Source: ANME-2 cluster archaeon
Lineage (GTDB): Archaea > Halobacteriota > Methanosarcinia > Methanosarcinales > Methanocomedenaceae
Assembly: GCA_023544605.1 (NCBI GenBank)
Contig: JAMJFQ010000004.1
Span: 1 to 33,158, forward strand
Length of the DNA: 33,158 nt
Direction of reading: 5' to 3'
Made by a program: the position numbers and the translations under genes. Positions 1-7,548 of the stretch are shown here, piece after piece (positions within the stretch are counted from its first letter, which is position 1; every line of letters starts with the position of its first letter). The notes under the pieces were generated by a model, which was not told the origin of the DNA, did no database searches, and saw only the letters and a program-made list of their open reading frames with translations.

Positions 1-65
1 AGATTTTACCTAAAGTCGGTGTCAACAAAATAACTGATTTTTGGAACAGTGCCGTATATACATAG

Positions 66-85
66 GTTCACATATATATGTGAAC
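66..85. repeat. Perfect 20-bp palindrome
   Basis: The sequence GTTCACATATATATGTGAAC equals its own reverse complement over all 20 bases. The alternating AT core flanked by GTTCAC/GTGAAC half-sites resembles a dimeric regulator site or a cruciform. No regulator can be assigned. Confidence 0.7.
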
Positions 86-148
86 ACATAAATTATCTTT
101 ATAATGTTATACGAAAACTATTTATCATAAGATAGGAATAATAGCAGT

Positions 149-203
149 TGTGAGCGGGTTCAACGTTTTTATTAACTAACCCCCACTCCCCAACCCGCTC
201 ACA
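149..203. repeat. 12-bp inverted repeat with 31-nt loop
   Basis: TGTGAGCGGGTT (149-160) is the exact reverse complement of AACCCGCTCACA (192-203). The GC-rich arms stand out in AT-rich surroundings. The loop contains a T run and a C-rich run. It could be the terminator hairpin of an upstream transcript, a small structured RNA, or a mobile-element footprint; nothing visible separates these. Confidence 0.55.
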
Positions 204-296
204 GAAATCATTTTCAATTTATGCTATGAAATGGTATTGTTTGGGTTTTTTAACTCCTGGTAAAACTAATCAGCTATAAACGACACAGTATTATTC

Positions 297-1640
297 ATGA
301 CAGGTAAGGTGGTTATCCTGGGTGCAGGTGCTGTAGGTATGACGGTAGCTACATACCTCAAACGGCATACCAAGCATGAGGTTACAGTTTTTTCATCCGA
401 TAACAATACCGCATACAGCCAGTGTGGACTCCCTTTTGTTTTGGAGGGTGTTGTACACGATTTCTCTGATCTGGTTATAAGGCCACCAGATACATTCGTT
501 GATATGGGTATTGACCTGCATCTGGGGACAACGGTCAATCACATTGATACTGGTTGCCAGAAGGTGATATCTGATGCTGGGGTCTTTGAATATGATTACC
601 TGGTCATAGCCACCGGTAGCATGCCCTTTGTTCCACCCCTGAAGGGAAGGGAACTGGATGGAGTATTCACCCTGCATACCCTATCTGATGGCATAGCTAT
701 AGATAGGTCAATGAAGGATAGTAGCAGTGTCGTGATTATCGGTGCTGGCGGTATCGGGGCAGAAGTGGCAGGGAGCCTGGCCCTTAGAGGGATTGCTGTT
801 ACCCTGGTTGAGGCTATACCGCAGGTGCTGCCCCTGACCCTGGACCCTGATATGGCATTACTGGTCCAGCAGCACCTTACCTCACTGGGTGTTAACGTTA
901 GAACTGGAGTACAGGTGGATTCTATAAACGGCCTGAACCATGTGCAATCGGTCAGTGTGGGCAAAGAACTCGTACCTGCAGATGTCGTGATAGTGGCGAC
1001 CGGACTTCGTCCCCTGAGCGGTATCGCCCGGGATGCAGGGTTTGATATTGGTCCTGCGGGCGGCATTGTGACCAATGAACACCTGAGGGTCAGCCTGGCC
1101 GGAGAATTTCAGGATAATGTGTATGCAGGAGGCGAATGCGCAGAAGTGATAGATTTCATAACTGATTCGCCCTTTATCAGCAGGCTGGGTTCTGCTGCCA
1201 GACGCATGGCACGGGTGATCGGAGAGAATATCACTGAGCAGGATGCTGTATATCCGCCTACCCTCAGCCCAAATGTTGTGGTTGTGGGGAACCTGGTGGC
1301 AGGTTCGGTCGGCATAACTTCACAAAGGGCCAAAGACAGTGACATGAGCATAGTATATGGTATCTCTGAAGGGCTAACACGGGCAGGGTATTATCCAGGT
1401 GGTTCACAGCTCAACGTCAAACTTATTTTCGCTGGTCTGCAGCTCGTAGGAGCACAGGTTGTGGCAGGCGAAGGAGTGAAAGAGCGGATCGATGCCCTGA
1501 GTCTTGCTATACGCATGGGCGCCACTGTACATGACCTGCTCGAGTGGGAAACCTCGTATTCACCGCCGGTGTCTATGGTAATAGATCCGGTGACATTTGC
1601 TGCTGCTGATGCAAAGACGAAGATGGAAAAAATGGCATGA
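297..1640 (+). CDS. FAD/NAD(P)-dependent disulfide reductase (CoA-disulfide reductase / NADH oxidase family)
   Basis: This 447-aa soluble flavoprotein should transfer electrons between NAD(P)H and a disulfide, or oxygen, through FAD and one active cysteine. The N-terminal FAD-binding motif ILGAGAVG is at residues 7-14. The motif YSQCGLPF places the single redox cysteine at Cys43, as in CoA-disulfide reductases and Nox enzymes rather than two-Cys dihydrolipoamide dehydrogenases. A second Rossmann motif IIGAGGIGAE (about 147-156) binds NAD(P)H, and NVYAGGECAE (about 275-284) is the second FAD contact. The length is normal. The ATG at 297 is chosen because it is directly followed by the first beta strand; no Shine-Dalgarno is visible, but a TATA-like box sits about 20 bp upstream. 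The gene overlaps rtcA by 4 bp, so the two are probably co-translated. The physiological substrate is not known. Confidence 0.85.
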   Translation: MTGKVVILGAGAVGMTVATYLKRHTKHEVTVFSSDNNTAYSQCGLPFVLEGVVHDFSDLVIRPPDTFVDMGIDLHLGTTVNHIDTGCQKVISDAGVFEYDYLVIATGSMPFVPPLKGRELDGVFTLHTLSDGIAIDRSMKDSSSVVIIGAGGIGAEVAGSLALRGIAVTLVEAIPQVLPLTLDPDMALLVQQHLTSLGVNVRTGVQVDSINGLNHVQSVSVGKELVPADVVIVATGLRPLSGIARDAGFDIGPAGGIVTNEHLRVSLAGEFQDNVYAGGECAEVIDFITDSPFISRLGSAARRMARVIGENITEQDAVYPPTLSPNVVVVGNLVAGSVGITSQRAKDSDMSIVYGISEGLTRAGYYPGGSQLNVKLIFAGLQLVGAQVVAGEGVKERIDALSLAIRMGATVHDLLEWETSYSPPVSMVIDPVTFAAADAKTKMEKMA

Positions 1641-2629
1641 TAACCATTGAAGGCTCATACGGTGAGGGCGGCGGGCAGATAATCCGCACGTCAGTGGCGC
1701 TGGCAGCGGTGAGGGGGGAAGATGTTACGATTCACAATATACGGTGCAACCGCCCCCAGCCAGGACTGAAAGCCCAGCACTTAATGGCGGTCAACACGGC
1801 TGCAAAAATGACCGGAGCCCGGGTGGAAGGATTGAAATTAGGCTCCACTGAATTGACATTTGTACCACAGGGGATCTATGGAGGGCATTATGATGTGGAT
1901 ATCGGGACCGCAGGTAGTATCACCTTATTGCTGCAGTGCTTAATGCCGGCTGCCGCTGCATCAAAGGAACCGGTTACACTGGATATTACAGGCGGGACCG
2001 ATGTTGCATGGTCGCCGCCAGTGGACTATCTATCTCACGTGCTGTTGCCGGTACTCGCTTCAATGGGACTGGAGTGCAGTATCCAAGTCAAGCAGCGGGG
2101 GTATTATCCAAGGGGTGGCGGGCAGGTGACGGCCAGGATCACCCCATCCGGTCTGATGGGTGTTGAGCTGGAGCGGGAGCAAGGTACTATTGAAGGCATT
2201 TCCCATAGTTCCAATTTGCCCGAGCATGTATCCAGGCGTCAGGCCGATTCGGCACTTGCTGCGCTGGAGGCAGCAGGATACGATGCCTCGGTGGATACTC
2301 AAAATTGCAGTTGCCCGTCAACGGGCAGCGGGATCACACTGTGGTGCGGACATATAGGCGCAAGCGCACTGGGTAAGAGAGGGCTGCCTGCCGAGAAGGT
2401 AGGCCAGACCGCTGCCAGTGAGATCATAGCTGAACTGGGTTCGGGGGCAGCAGTAGATGTGCACCTGGCCGATCAGTTGATACCCTATATGGGGCTGGCA
2501 GGGGGCGGGAGTTTCACGGTGCGTGAGGTGTCAGGGCATACCAGGACAAATATCTGGGTAGTGGAGCAGTTTCTGGGAGTTGAATTTAACGTAACAAAAG
2601 AAAGTGGTCTGTTTAAAGTATCGATCTGA
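1637..2629 (+). CDS. rtcA: RNA 3'-terminal phosphate cyclase
   Basis: RtcA uses ATP to convert an RNA 3'-phosphate into a 2',3'-cyclic phosphate through an adenylated histidine. The 330-aa protein has the family N-terminus GSYGEGGGQIIRTS (residues 6-19), the glycine-rich PRGGGQV block (158-164), and the C-terminal HLADQLIPYMGLAGG block (276-290). His276 aligns with the nucleotidyl-accepting histidine of E. coli RtcA. The length fits the family. The ATG is embedded in the stop of the upstream flavoprotein gene (ATGA), which indicates one operon. The stop codon directly abuts the stop of the convergent kptA. RtcA with KptA makes this an RNA-end-processing locus; its cellular RNA target is unknown. 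Confidence 0.93.
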   Translation: MITIEGSYGEGGGQIIRTSVALAAVRGEDVTIHNIRCNRPQPGLKAQHLMAVNTAAKMTGARVEGLKLGSTELTFVPQGIYGGHYDVDIGTAGSITLLLQCLMPAAAASKEPVTLDITGGTDVAWSPPVDYLSHVLLPVLASMGLECSIQVKQRGYYPRGGGQVTARITPSGLMGVELEREQGTIEGISHSSNLPEHVSRRQADSALAALEAAGYDASVDTQNCSCPSTGSGITLWCGHIGASALGKRGLPAEKVGQTAASEIIAELGSGAAVDVHLADQLIPYMGLAGGGSFTVREVSGHTRTNIWVVEQFLGVEFNVTKESGLFKVSI

Positions 2630-3250
2630 TCACACCTTTATAACTTCCAGATACTCGGGCGGGATCTCCTCTGAGAGCACAATAAGCTCATTGGCCTTCA
2701 TCATCACTATCCCGTCATTCATGGCGGTAAAAGCATCCACCTTAAAGATAACAGGGTCTTCTGTATGCACACTGGCAGCCTCCACAGCCTTCTCGTACGT
2801 GGTGCTCATGTGAACATACCTCTGACGCACGGGCCTTATCCCAATCTCCATTATCATATCAGCCTCTTCCTGGCTAACACCATAAAACAGTTCTGGCAGG
2901 TCGTTCTCAGGAAAATCCATATCAACATCAATGGAGTGTCCGTACCTGGCACGTATCTTGTTGCCATCGATCTGGTACCTTTCCTTAACATCAGATTCAA
3001 CCAGGCCTATAAGCCGATTTTCAGATGCCCAGGGATACCTGGTCATCATAACATCTATCAGTACATCAATGTCCACCCAGCCATGCTGGTTCATGCCCAG
3101 CCCCAGGTCATCAGGAAAATGCCGCAGTCCGCCTGAAATGAAACGCCCCATCCGTTCGGTGCGTTCTGTATCGAGCACGTATTTACCTTCTTCACCGCAT
3201 TGGCACACTTCACCTCTGAAATATCCGTGTTTTGGACACTTTCGTATCAT
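2630..3250 (-). CDS. kptA: RNA 2'-phosphotransferase (Tpt1/KptA)
   Basis: KptA/Tpt1 transfers an internal RNA 2'-phosphate to NAD+, releasing nicotinamide and ADP-ribose cyclic phosphate. The N-terminus has a small metal-ribbon-like CPKHGYFRGEVCQCG segment, as in archaeal members. It is followed by the RNA-binding winged-helix portion (GRFISGGLRHFPDDLGL) and the catalytic half with IRARYGHSIDVDM and GIRPVRQRYVHMSTTYEKA, which carry the conserved Arg and His residues. I chose the ATG at 3250 (206 aa) over one at 3307 (225 aa): it starts right before the conserved CPKHG, and a TATA box at 3277-3284 lies about 30 bp upstream of it, so a 3307 start would lie upstream of the promoter. It faces rtcA with zero spacing between stops. 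Confidence 0.9.
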   Translation of the reverse strand: MIRKCPKHGYFRGEVCQCGEEGKYVLDTERTERMGRFISGGLRHFPDDLGLGMNQHGWVDIDVLIDVMMTRYPWASENRLIGLVESDVKERYQIDGNKIRARYGHSIDVDMDFPENDLPELFYGVSQEEADMIMEIGIRPVRQRYVHMSTTYEKAVEAASVHTEDPVIFKVDAFTAMNDGIVMMKANELIVLSEEIPPEYLEVIKV

Positions 3251-3276
3251 GGTATCTGCAATATTATTGACACTTC

Positions 3277-3284
3277 TTATAAAC
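3277..3284 (-). promoter_or_regulatory. Probable TATA box for kptA
   Basis: On the minus strand this reads GTTTATAA. It lies about 30 bp upstream of the preferred kptA start, which predicts a leaderless or near-leaderless transcript. The core is palindromic, so it might also serve the plus strand toward the gene at 3362. Confidence 0.4.
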
Positions 3285-3361
3285 CTTATTAATTCATTGA
3301 GACACATTCAACAATATTATTAAATCTAGATAGTGATATACATACTATCAGGTGGTGAGAA

Positions 3362-4471
3362 ATGGGATTTGATAGTGAACATAGGATTTTTAAGCTGGCA
3401 GATGAATTTGGACCTGAACTGATAATTTATATTTCTGAAACAAAGATCGGACTCAAGGCCATATTGGTCGTTGATAATACTGCAGTGGGTCCTGCCATGG
3501 GAGGTATCAGGATATCACCTGACGTCTCGACAACGGAAGTTGCCAGGCTTGCCCGTGCCATGACCATGAAGAACGCAATGGCACGACTCCCTCATGGTGG
3601 GGGAAAATCGGGCATCATCGCCGACCCGGGCTTGCCCAATAAAGAAGCACTCATCCGGGCATTTGCACGAAAGATCAGACACATCATTGAATATATACCC
3701 GGTCCTGATATGGGTACCAGCGAGACAGAGATGGCATATATCAGGGACGAGATCAACAGGGCGGTGGGATTGCCAAGGGTATTGGGAGGAATCCCCCTTG
3801 ATGAGATCGGAAGTACGGGTTTTGGCGTAGCCGTATGTGCTGAAGTGGCATCCGAATACGCAGGACTTGACCTGGGCGGCGCCCGCCTTACCGTGGAAGG
3901 CTTTGGGGCCGTTGGTAAAAACGCTGCCAAATTCCTGGTAGAGAGGGGTGTGGTCTTAATAGCAGCCAGTGATTCCGGGGGCACGATCTACAATGCAGAC
4001 GGCCTGGATGTTGAAGCACTGATAGGTATAAAAAATGCCACTGGTTCAGTGCTCAACTACAAGGATGGGGAAAAACTGCTGATGACCGACCTGTTTAATA
4101 TCAGCACAGATATATTCGTGCCAGCCGCAAGACCAGATGTCATAACACTGAGCAATGTTGATGTACTGGATACCAAAATGATAATCGAGGGTGCAAACAT
4201 ACCCACAACACCAGAGGCTGAAAAACTGCTCCATCAACGTGGAGTGTTATGCGTTCCCGATTTCGTAGCTAATGCAGGAGGCGTTATAACGGCATCTGTT
4301 GAATATCATGGAGGAACCGAAAAGCACGCCATTGAGCAAACCGAGGCAACTATTAGGAATAACACCAAAGAAGTGCTTGAGATGTCACGCAACCAGAGTA
4401 TAACTCCAAGAGAAGCTGCCCAGTCCATTGCCCGGCACAGGATCAAGCAAGCTATGAATTACAGGAAGTAG
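3362..4471 (+). CDS. Glu/Leu/Phe/Val dehydrogenase, leucine-dehydrogenase size class
   Basis: This enzyme should oxidatively deaminate an amino acid to a 2-oxo acid with NAD(P)+, or run in reverse. The dimerisation/substrate domain contains PAMGGIRISP (45-54), Lys70 in MTMKNAMARLPHGGGKSG, the catalytic-type Lys82 in GGGKSG, and Asp116 in GPDMGTS. A Rossmann domain follows with GFGAVG near residue 180. At 369 aa, and with the two lysines twelve residues apart at about 70 and 82, it matches leucine dehydrogenases better than glutamate dehydrogenases of roughly 420 aa or more. Glutamate cannot be excluded as substrate. A GGTGGTGAG ribosome site sits just before the ATG. The acyl-CoA synthetase genes follow 6 bp downstream, so the likely theme is amino-acid catabolism or synthesis coupled to acyl-CoA. 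Confidence 0.85.
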   Translation: MGFDSEHRIFKLADEFGPELIIYISETKIGLKAILVVDNTAVGPAMGGIRISPDVSTTEVARLARAMTMKNAMARLPHGGGKSGIIADPGLPNKEALIRAFARKIRHIIEYIPGPDMGTSETEMAYIRDEINRAVGLPRVLGGIPLDEIGSTGFGVAVCAEVASEYAGLDLGGARLTVEGFGAVGKNAAKFLVERGVVLIAASDSGGTIYNADGLDVEALIGIKNATGSVLNYKDGEKLLMTDLFNISTDIFVPAARPDVITLSNVDVLDTKMIIEGANIPTTPEAEKLLHQRGVLCVPDFVANAGGVITASVEYHGGTEKHAIEQTEATIRNNTKEVLEMSRNQSITPREAAQSIARHRIKQAMNYRK

Positions 4472-4477
4472 ATACTA

Positions 4478-5851
4478 TTGACATTAAAATCCATATTTAA
4501 ACCCGATTCCATTGCCGTAGTTGGTGCATCTGCAAGTATGGGAAAATGGGGTCATACATTATTGAAGAATCTGCTTAATAACGGATATGAAGGTCTCGTG
4601 TATCCGGTAAATCCCAGGGAAACGGAGATCATGGGCAAAACCTGTTTTTCATCTGTGCTGGATATACCTGGACCAGTAGACCTGGCAGTAATAGCCGTGC
4701 CCAGTTCTTTGGCCCTTGCCATCACCGAGGAATGTGGAAAGAAAGGCGTAAAAGGTATAATAATGATCACTGCGGGTTTCAGTGAGACAGGGGATGAGGG
4801 CCGGCAGCTTGAAGAACAGTTAATTGAGATCGTTAAGCGATACAACATGAGGCTCATTGGACCCAATAGCCTGGGTGTGGTCAATTCACATACAGGTATG
4901 AATGCCAGTATCATTTCGAGACTGCCTCACCGGGGCGGCATCTCCTTCATTACCCAAAGCGGCACTCTTGGTCTGGCACTGGCCGACTGGACCATGGAGA
5001 TGGGTCTGGGTTTGCATATCGTGGTAAGTACTGGTAATAAGGCCAACATTGATGATATCGACCTGCTGGAATATCTGGCAGAGGACCCTAATACCAATGT
5101 GATCGCCATGTATGTGGAAGGTATCAACCGGGGGCGGGAGTTCATCAGGACGGCTAAAGGTATATCCAAACCCATACTGGCGGTAAAGACCGGGCGGACT
5201 AAGAGCGGCTCCCGAGCCGTTTACTCCCACACAGGCAGTCTTGCCGGGTCCGATGAAGTGTATAGTGCCGCATTCAAACAATCAGGTATCATAAGGGTGG
5301 AGAATATAGACGACCTGTTCGATTCTGCCCTTGCCCTGTCAGTCCAGCCTGCGCCCAACGGGAAACAGGTAGGAATAATCTCAAACGGCGGTGGTGCCAG
5401 TATCATCGCATCAGATGCCTGTGAGAGAGCTGGTCTAATCATACCTCCGCTGCAGCAGGAGACCAGGGAGAATATAAAGGAACTGGTCTCAGGATTTGCC
5501 TCTGCCAGAAATCCAGTAGATACCGCCGGCCTTGCCACGTATGAAGTGTACAACGGTACAGTGAGGCAGATGCTGCTTGACCCGAACATCGATGCAATGA
5601 TAGTGATATATGTTCATACGGTAATGTGGGATTCCAGTATCCCGGCCAGGGCCATAGTGGATATTCACAGGGGGACATGCACTAAACCCATAATTGCATG
5701 CTGGATGGGTGGGAAAGGAACTGAAAAAGGAGTGGACATCCTTAAAGCGGGAGGTCTCCCCAACTATCCGGTACCTGAGAGGGCGGTAAAGGCACTGGCT
5801 TCGCTTGTTAAGCATCATGGTTTCCTTGAGAACGTAAAGGGGGGAATCTGA
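4478..5851 (+). CDS. acdA: Acetyl-CoA synthetase (ADP-forming), alpha subunit
   Basis: This subunit with its beta partner interconverts acyl-CoA + ADP + Pi and acid + CoA + ATP, giving substrate-level ATP. The 457 aa begin with a CoA-binding Rossmann domain (SIAVVGASASMGKWG, 11-25). The succinyl-CoA-synthetase-like domains follow, with ITQSGTLG (158-165) and the phospho-histidine loop SHTGSLAGSD, in which His251 is the predicted phosphorylated residue. The length matches separate-alpha-subunit enzymes of Pyrococcus type. The start is TTG at 4478: AGGAAG lies a suitable distance before it and the encoded LKSIFKPDSIAVVG is the usual N-terminus. It starts 6 bp after the dehydrogenase stop and overlaps acdB by one base. 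Substrate range (acetate, branched or aryl acids) cannot be read from sequence. Confidence 0.9.
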   Translation: MTLKSIFKPDSIAVVGASASMGKWGHTLLKNLLNNGYEGLVYPVNPRETEIMGKTCFSSVLDIPGPVDLAVIAVPSSLALAITEECGKKGVKGIIMITAGFSETGDEGRQLEEQLIEIVKRYNMRLIGPNSLGVVNSHTGMNASIISRLPHRGGISFITQSGTLGLALADWTMEMGLGLHIVVSTGNKANIDDIDLLEYLAEDPNTNVIAMYVEGINRGREFIRTAKGISKPILAVKTGRTKSGSRAVYSHTGSLAGSDEVYSAAFKQSGIIRVENIDDLFDSALALSVQPAPNGKQVGIISNGGGASIIASDACERAGLIIPPLQQETRENIKELVSGFASARNPVDTAGLATYEVYNGTVRQMLLDPNIDAMIVIYVHTVMWDSSIPARAIVDIHRGTCTKPIIACWMGGKGTEKGVDILKAGGLPNYPVPERAVKALASLVKHHGFLENVKGGI

Positions 5852-6489
5852 TGGACATGGAGATATGGGATAGGCTAAAGGATGAGAATATACCGGTACT
5901 TCCAATGCGTCAGGTATCAACGGCCGCAGAAGCGGTGGAGGCCGCAAAAGCACTGGGTTATCCAGTGGTCATGAAGATACTATCTCCTGATATAAGTCAT
6001 AAAAGCGATGTTGGTGGCGTAGTTCTAGATCTGGGGTCTGATGGAGAAGTTAAGGAAGCATACCATAAGATGATGGAACGTGTTACGTCACAGGTTCCCG
6101 GTGCAAGCATCCAGGGAGTAATGCTCCAGAAGATGGCCCGATCTGGTCTGGAAGTGATCATTGGTGCCAAAAAAGACCCCCAGTTCGGTCATGTAATAAT
6201 GTTTGGTCTGGGCGGCATTTTTGTTGAGATATGTAAAGATGTTTCTTTCAGGGTAACACCTGTTAATCGAGAGATGGCACAGCAAATGATACTTGAGATA
6301 AAGGGTAGTCCGATCTTGGGGGGCGCCAGGGGAAGGACTGCAGTAGACATAGAAGCAATGATCGATGTGATCACCGGACTATCCCGGCTCCTTGAGAAAC
6401 ACCCTGAGATAGTCGAATTGGATATCAATCCTCTGGTGGTCTATCCAAAAGAGGCAATTGCAGTGGATGCAAGGATGCTGGTAGATTGA
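5851..6489 (+). CDS. acdB: Acetyl-CoA synthetase (ADP-forming), beta subunit (ATP-grasp)
   Basis: This is the nucleotide-binding partner of acdA. The 212-aa protein is an ATP-grasp domain with GYPVVMKILSPDISHKSD (36-53), where Lys42 is the predicted ATP-phosphate ligand. It also has FGHVIMFGLGGIFVE and the C-terminal ELDINPLVV segment that holds metal-binding Asp/Asn residues. It is slightly shorter than the roughly 230-aa Pyrococcus beta subunit but has all core blocks. The start ATG overlaps the acdA stop (TGATG), so translation is coupled and stoichiometry probably fixed. After it comes a 95-bp gap with the alba promoter, so the operon probably ends here, although no strong terminator hairpin is visible. 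Confidence 0.9.
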   Translation: MDMEIWDRLKDENIPVLPMRQVSTAAEAVEAAKALGYPVVMKILSPDISHKSDVGGVVLDLGSDGEVKEAYHKMMERVTSQVPGASIQGVMLQKMARSGLEVIIGAKKDPQFGHVIMFGLGGIFVEICKDVSFRVTPVNREMAQQMILEIKGSPILGGARGRTAVDIEAMIDVITGLSRLLEKHPEIVELDINPLVVYPKEAIAVDARMLVD

Positions 6490-6525
6490 GGTCTGTGTTG
6501 CAGCAAAAAAAAAGTGAAAAGAAAG

Positions 6526-6532
6526 TTATATG
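6526..6532 (+). promoter_or_regulatory. Probable TATA box for alba
   Basis: GAAAG followed by TTATATG resembles an archaeal BRE/TATA pair. It predicts a start around 6553 and a leader of about 30 nt containing the GAGGTGTG ribosome site before the ATG at 6585. Confidence 0.4.
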
Positions 6533-6584
6533 TAACATAGTCAAAACTTATTATTATCCACTTTGATTCCAGTGAGGTGTGTAA

Positions 6585-6863
6585 ATGGAAAATGACGATG
6601 TAGTCTATGTCGGAAGCAAACCAGTGATGAACTATGTACTTGCAGTGGTAACCCAGTTCAACAGCGGCGCTGAAACTGTGACCATTAAGGCACGGGGAAG
6701 GGCAATATCCAGAGCTGTCGACGTTGCTGAAGTGGTAAGGAACAGATTCTTAAATAACTTAGAAGTAAAGGACATTCTGATCTCCACTGAAAAGGTGACT
6801 TCGGAACGCGGCGAATCTAATGTTTCGTCCATGGAAATAACACTGGGCAATAAACCTGAATGA
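6585..6863 (+). CDS. albA: DNA/RNA-binding protein Alba
   Basis: Alba is a small basic dimeric chromatin protein that coats archaeal DNA and also binds RNA. The 92-aa sequence has the family signature near the N-terminus, [16 protein letters not shown], with the conserved lysine at position 12, the residue region acetylated in Sulfolobus Alba. It also has [21 protein letters not shown] in the central helix and the DILISTEKV strand. The length is typical. A GAGGTG ribosome site precedes the ATG. It is followed after 9 bp by the DUF366 gene, probably on the same transcript. Confidence 0.93.
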   Translation: MENDDVVYVGSKPVMNYVLAVVTQFNSGAETVTIKARGRAISRAVDVAEVVRNRFLNNLEVKDILISTEKVTSERGESNVSSMEITLGNKPE

Positions 6864-6872
6864 AATATTTTC

Positions 6873-7448
6873 ATGGTGATCAATTCTATTTTAGTCAAGA
6901 TATTGCCAGAAAGCCTGGATTATGATGGATCACAGATAGAGCCACTGTGGGCCTATTCACGAGGAATCCAGGGCAATAGTATAGTGGTATTCAGGGGAGC
7001 TATGGATATCCTTGATGCCAATGTAAAGGACCTGGAAGATCTGAAAAATAAGAAAGCCATCAGGGGTGGGGATATGTTGCATTTCATTGTTGAGCGTTTT
7101 GATTCACCTGCCAGTATGAGGCTGGCATATTTTATGCAGCGTATGCTTGTGGTGTGTGCAAAAGATGTTTTGAGACGGCACGGCATAGAATCAAAGCGAG
7201 AAGGTGATGACCTGTTTGTGGGGACGGGGAAACTGACCGTGAGCATTGCAACGGCGGGCATCTCATCAGAGAAAGTACACTTTGGTATCAATATCTCATG
7301 CGAGGGCACACCGCCTGATGTCAGGGTGGCATGTCTTGATCCGCTGGGCATAAAAGATGTTATGGGATTGGCCGGCGAGATAGCTACTGCTTTTACGGTT
7401 GAAATGGACGATATCGAGTCAGATATGGTAAAGACCCGGTCCCTTTGA
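6873..7448 (+). CDS. DUF366-family conserved archaeal protein
   Basis: I read this 191-aa protein as a member of DUF366, a mainly archaeal family of unknown function. The recognisable blocks are [15 protein letters not shown] (about 17-31) and [13 protein letters not shown] (34-46) near the N-terminus, then [12 protein letters not shown] (about 70-81) and [11 protein letters not shown]. No signal peptide or membrane segment is seen, so it should be cytoplasmic. The ATG at 6873 gives a normal N-terminus; a GTG three bases later is an alternative. It lies 9 bp after alba, and the pair probably form one transcript. I do not assign a reaction. Confidence 0.7.
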   Translation: MVINSILVKILPESLDYDGSQIEPLWAYSRGIQGNSIVVFRGAMDILDANVKDLEDLKNKKAIRGGDMLHFIVERFDSPASMRLAYFMQRMLVVCAKDVLRRHGIESKREGDDLFVGTGKLTVSIATAGISSEKVHFGINISCEGTPPDVRVACLDPLGIKDVMGLAGEIATAFTVEMDDIESDMVKTRSL

Positions 7449-7468
7449 TATTCTTAGGTTCAGAAAAA

Positions 7469-7477
7469 GATATATTT
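7469..7477 (+). promoter_or_regulatory. TATA box of thi4
   Basis: GATATATTT preceded by an A-rich BRE-like stretch (cagaaaaa). The expected transcription start, roughly 25 bp on, falls inside the palindrome at 7491-7518. Confidence 0.5.
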
Positions 7478-7490
7478 GTTTAAAGGGTAA

Positions 7491-7518
7491 GTTAACGGTG
7501 TTAATTAACACTGTTAAC
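7491..7518. promoter_or_regulatory. 28-bp near-perfect palindromic operator upstream of thi4
   Basis: The stretch opens with GTTAAC and closes with GTTAAC around a TTAATTAA centre. Thirteen of the fourteen symmetric base pairs match; only the seventh position from each end disagrees. It covers the predicted transcription start, where a bound dimer would block initiation, so I infer a repressor site. Archaeal thiamine genes are known to be controlled by ThiR-type regulators carrying a ThiN domain, but I cannot verify that this matches their motif. Confidence 0.6.
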
Positions 7519-7548
7519 CAACACCAGTTATTTGACACAGGTGATTTT

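Larger units (their letters stand above)
1..296. other. Non-coding leader region with two inverted repeats
   Basis: I see no credible gene here. The stretch is AT-rich and holds a perfect 20-bp palindrome (66-85) and a 12-bp stem with a 31-nt loop (149-203). A TATAAA string at 275-280 lies about 20 bp before the ATG at 297, so the downstream flavoprotein gene could be transcribed from here with almost no leader. The end of an unseen upstream gene could lie before base 1. Confidence 0.5.

Noticed and set aside
7449-7548. TPP riboswitch upstream of thi4
   Set aside because: The leader is too short and lacks the conserved THI-box core; the palindrome looks like a DNA operator.
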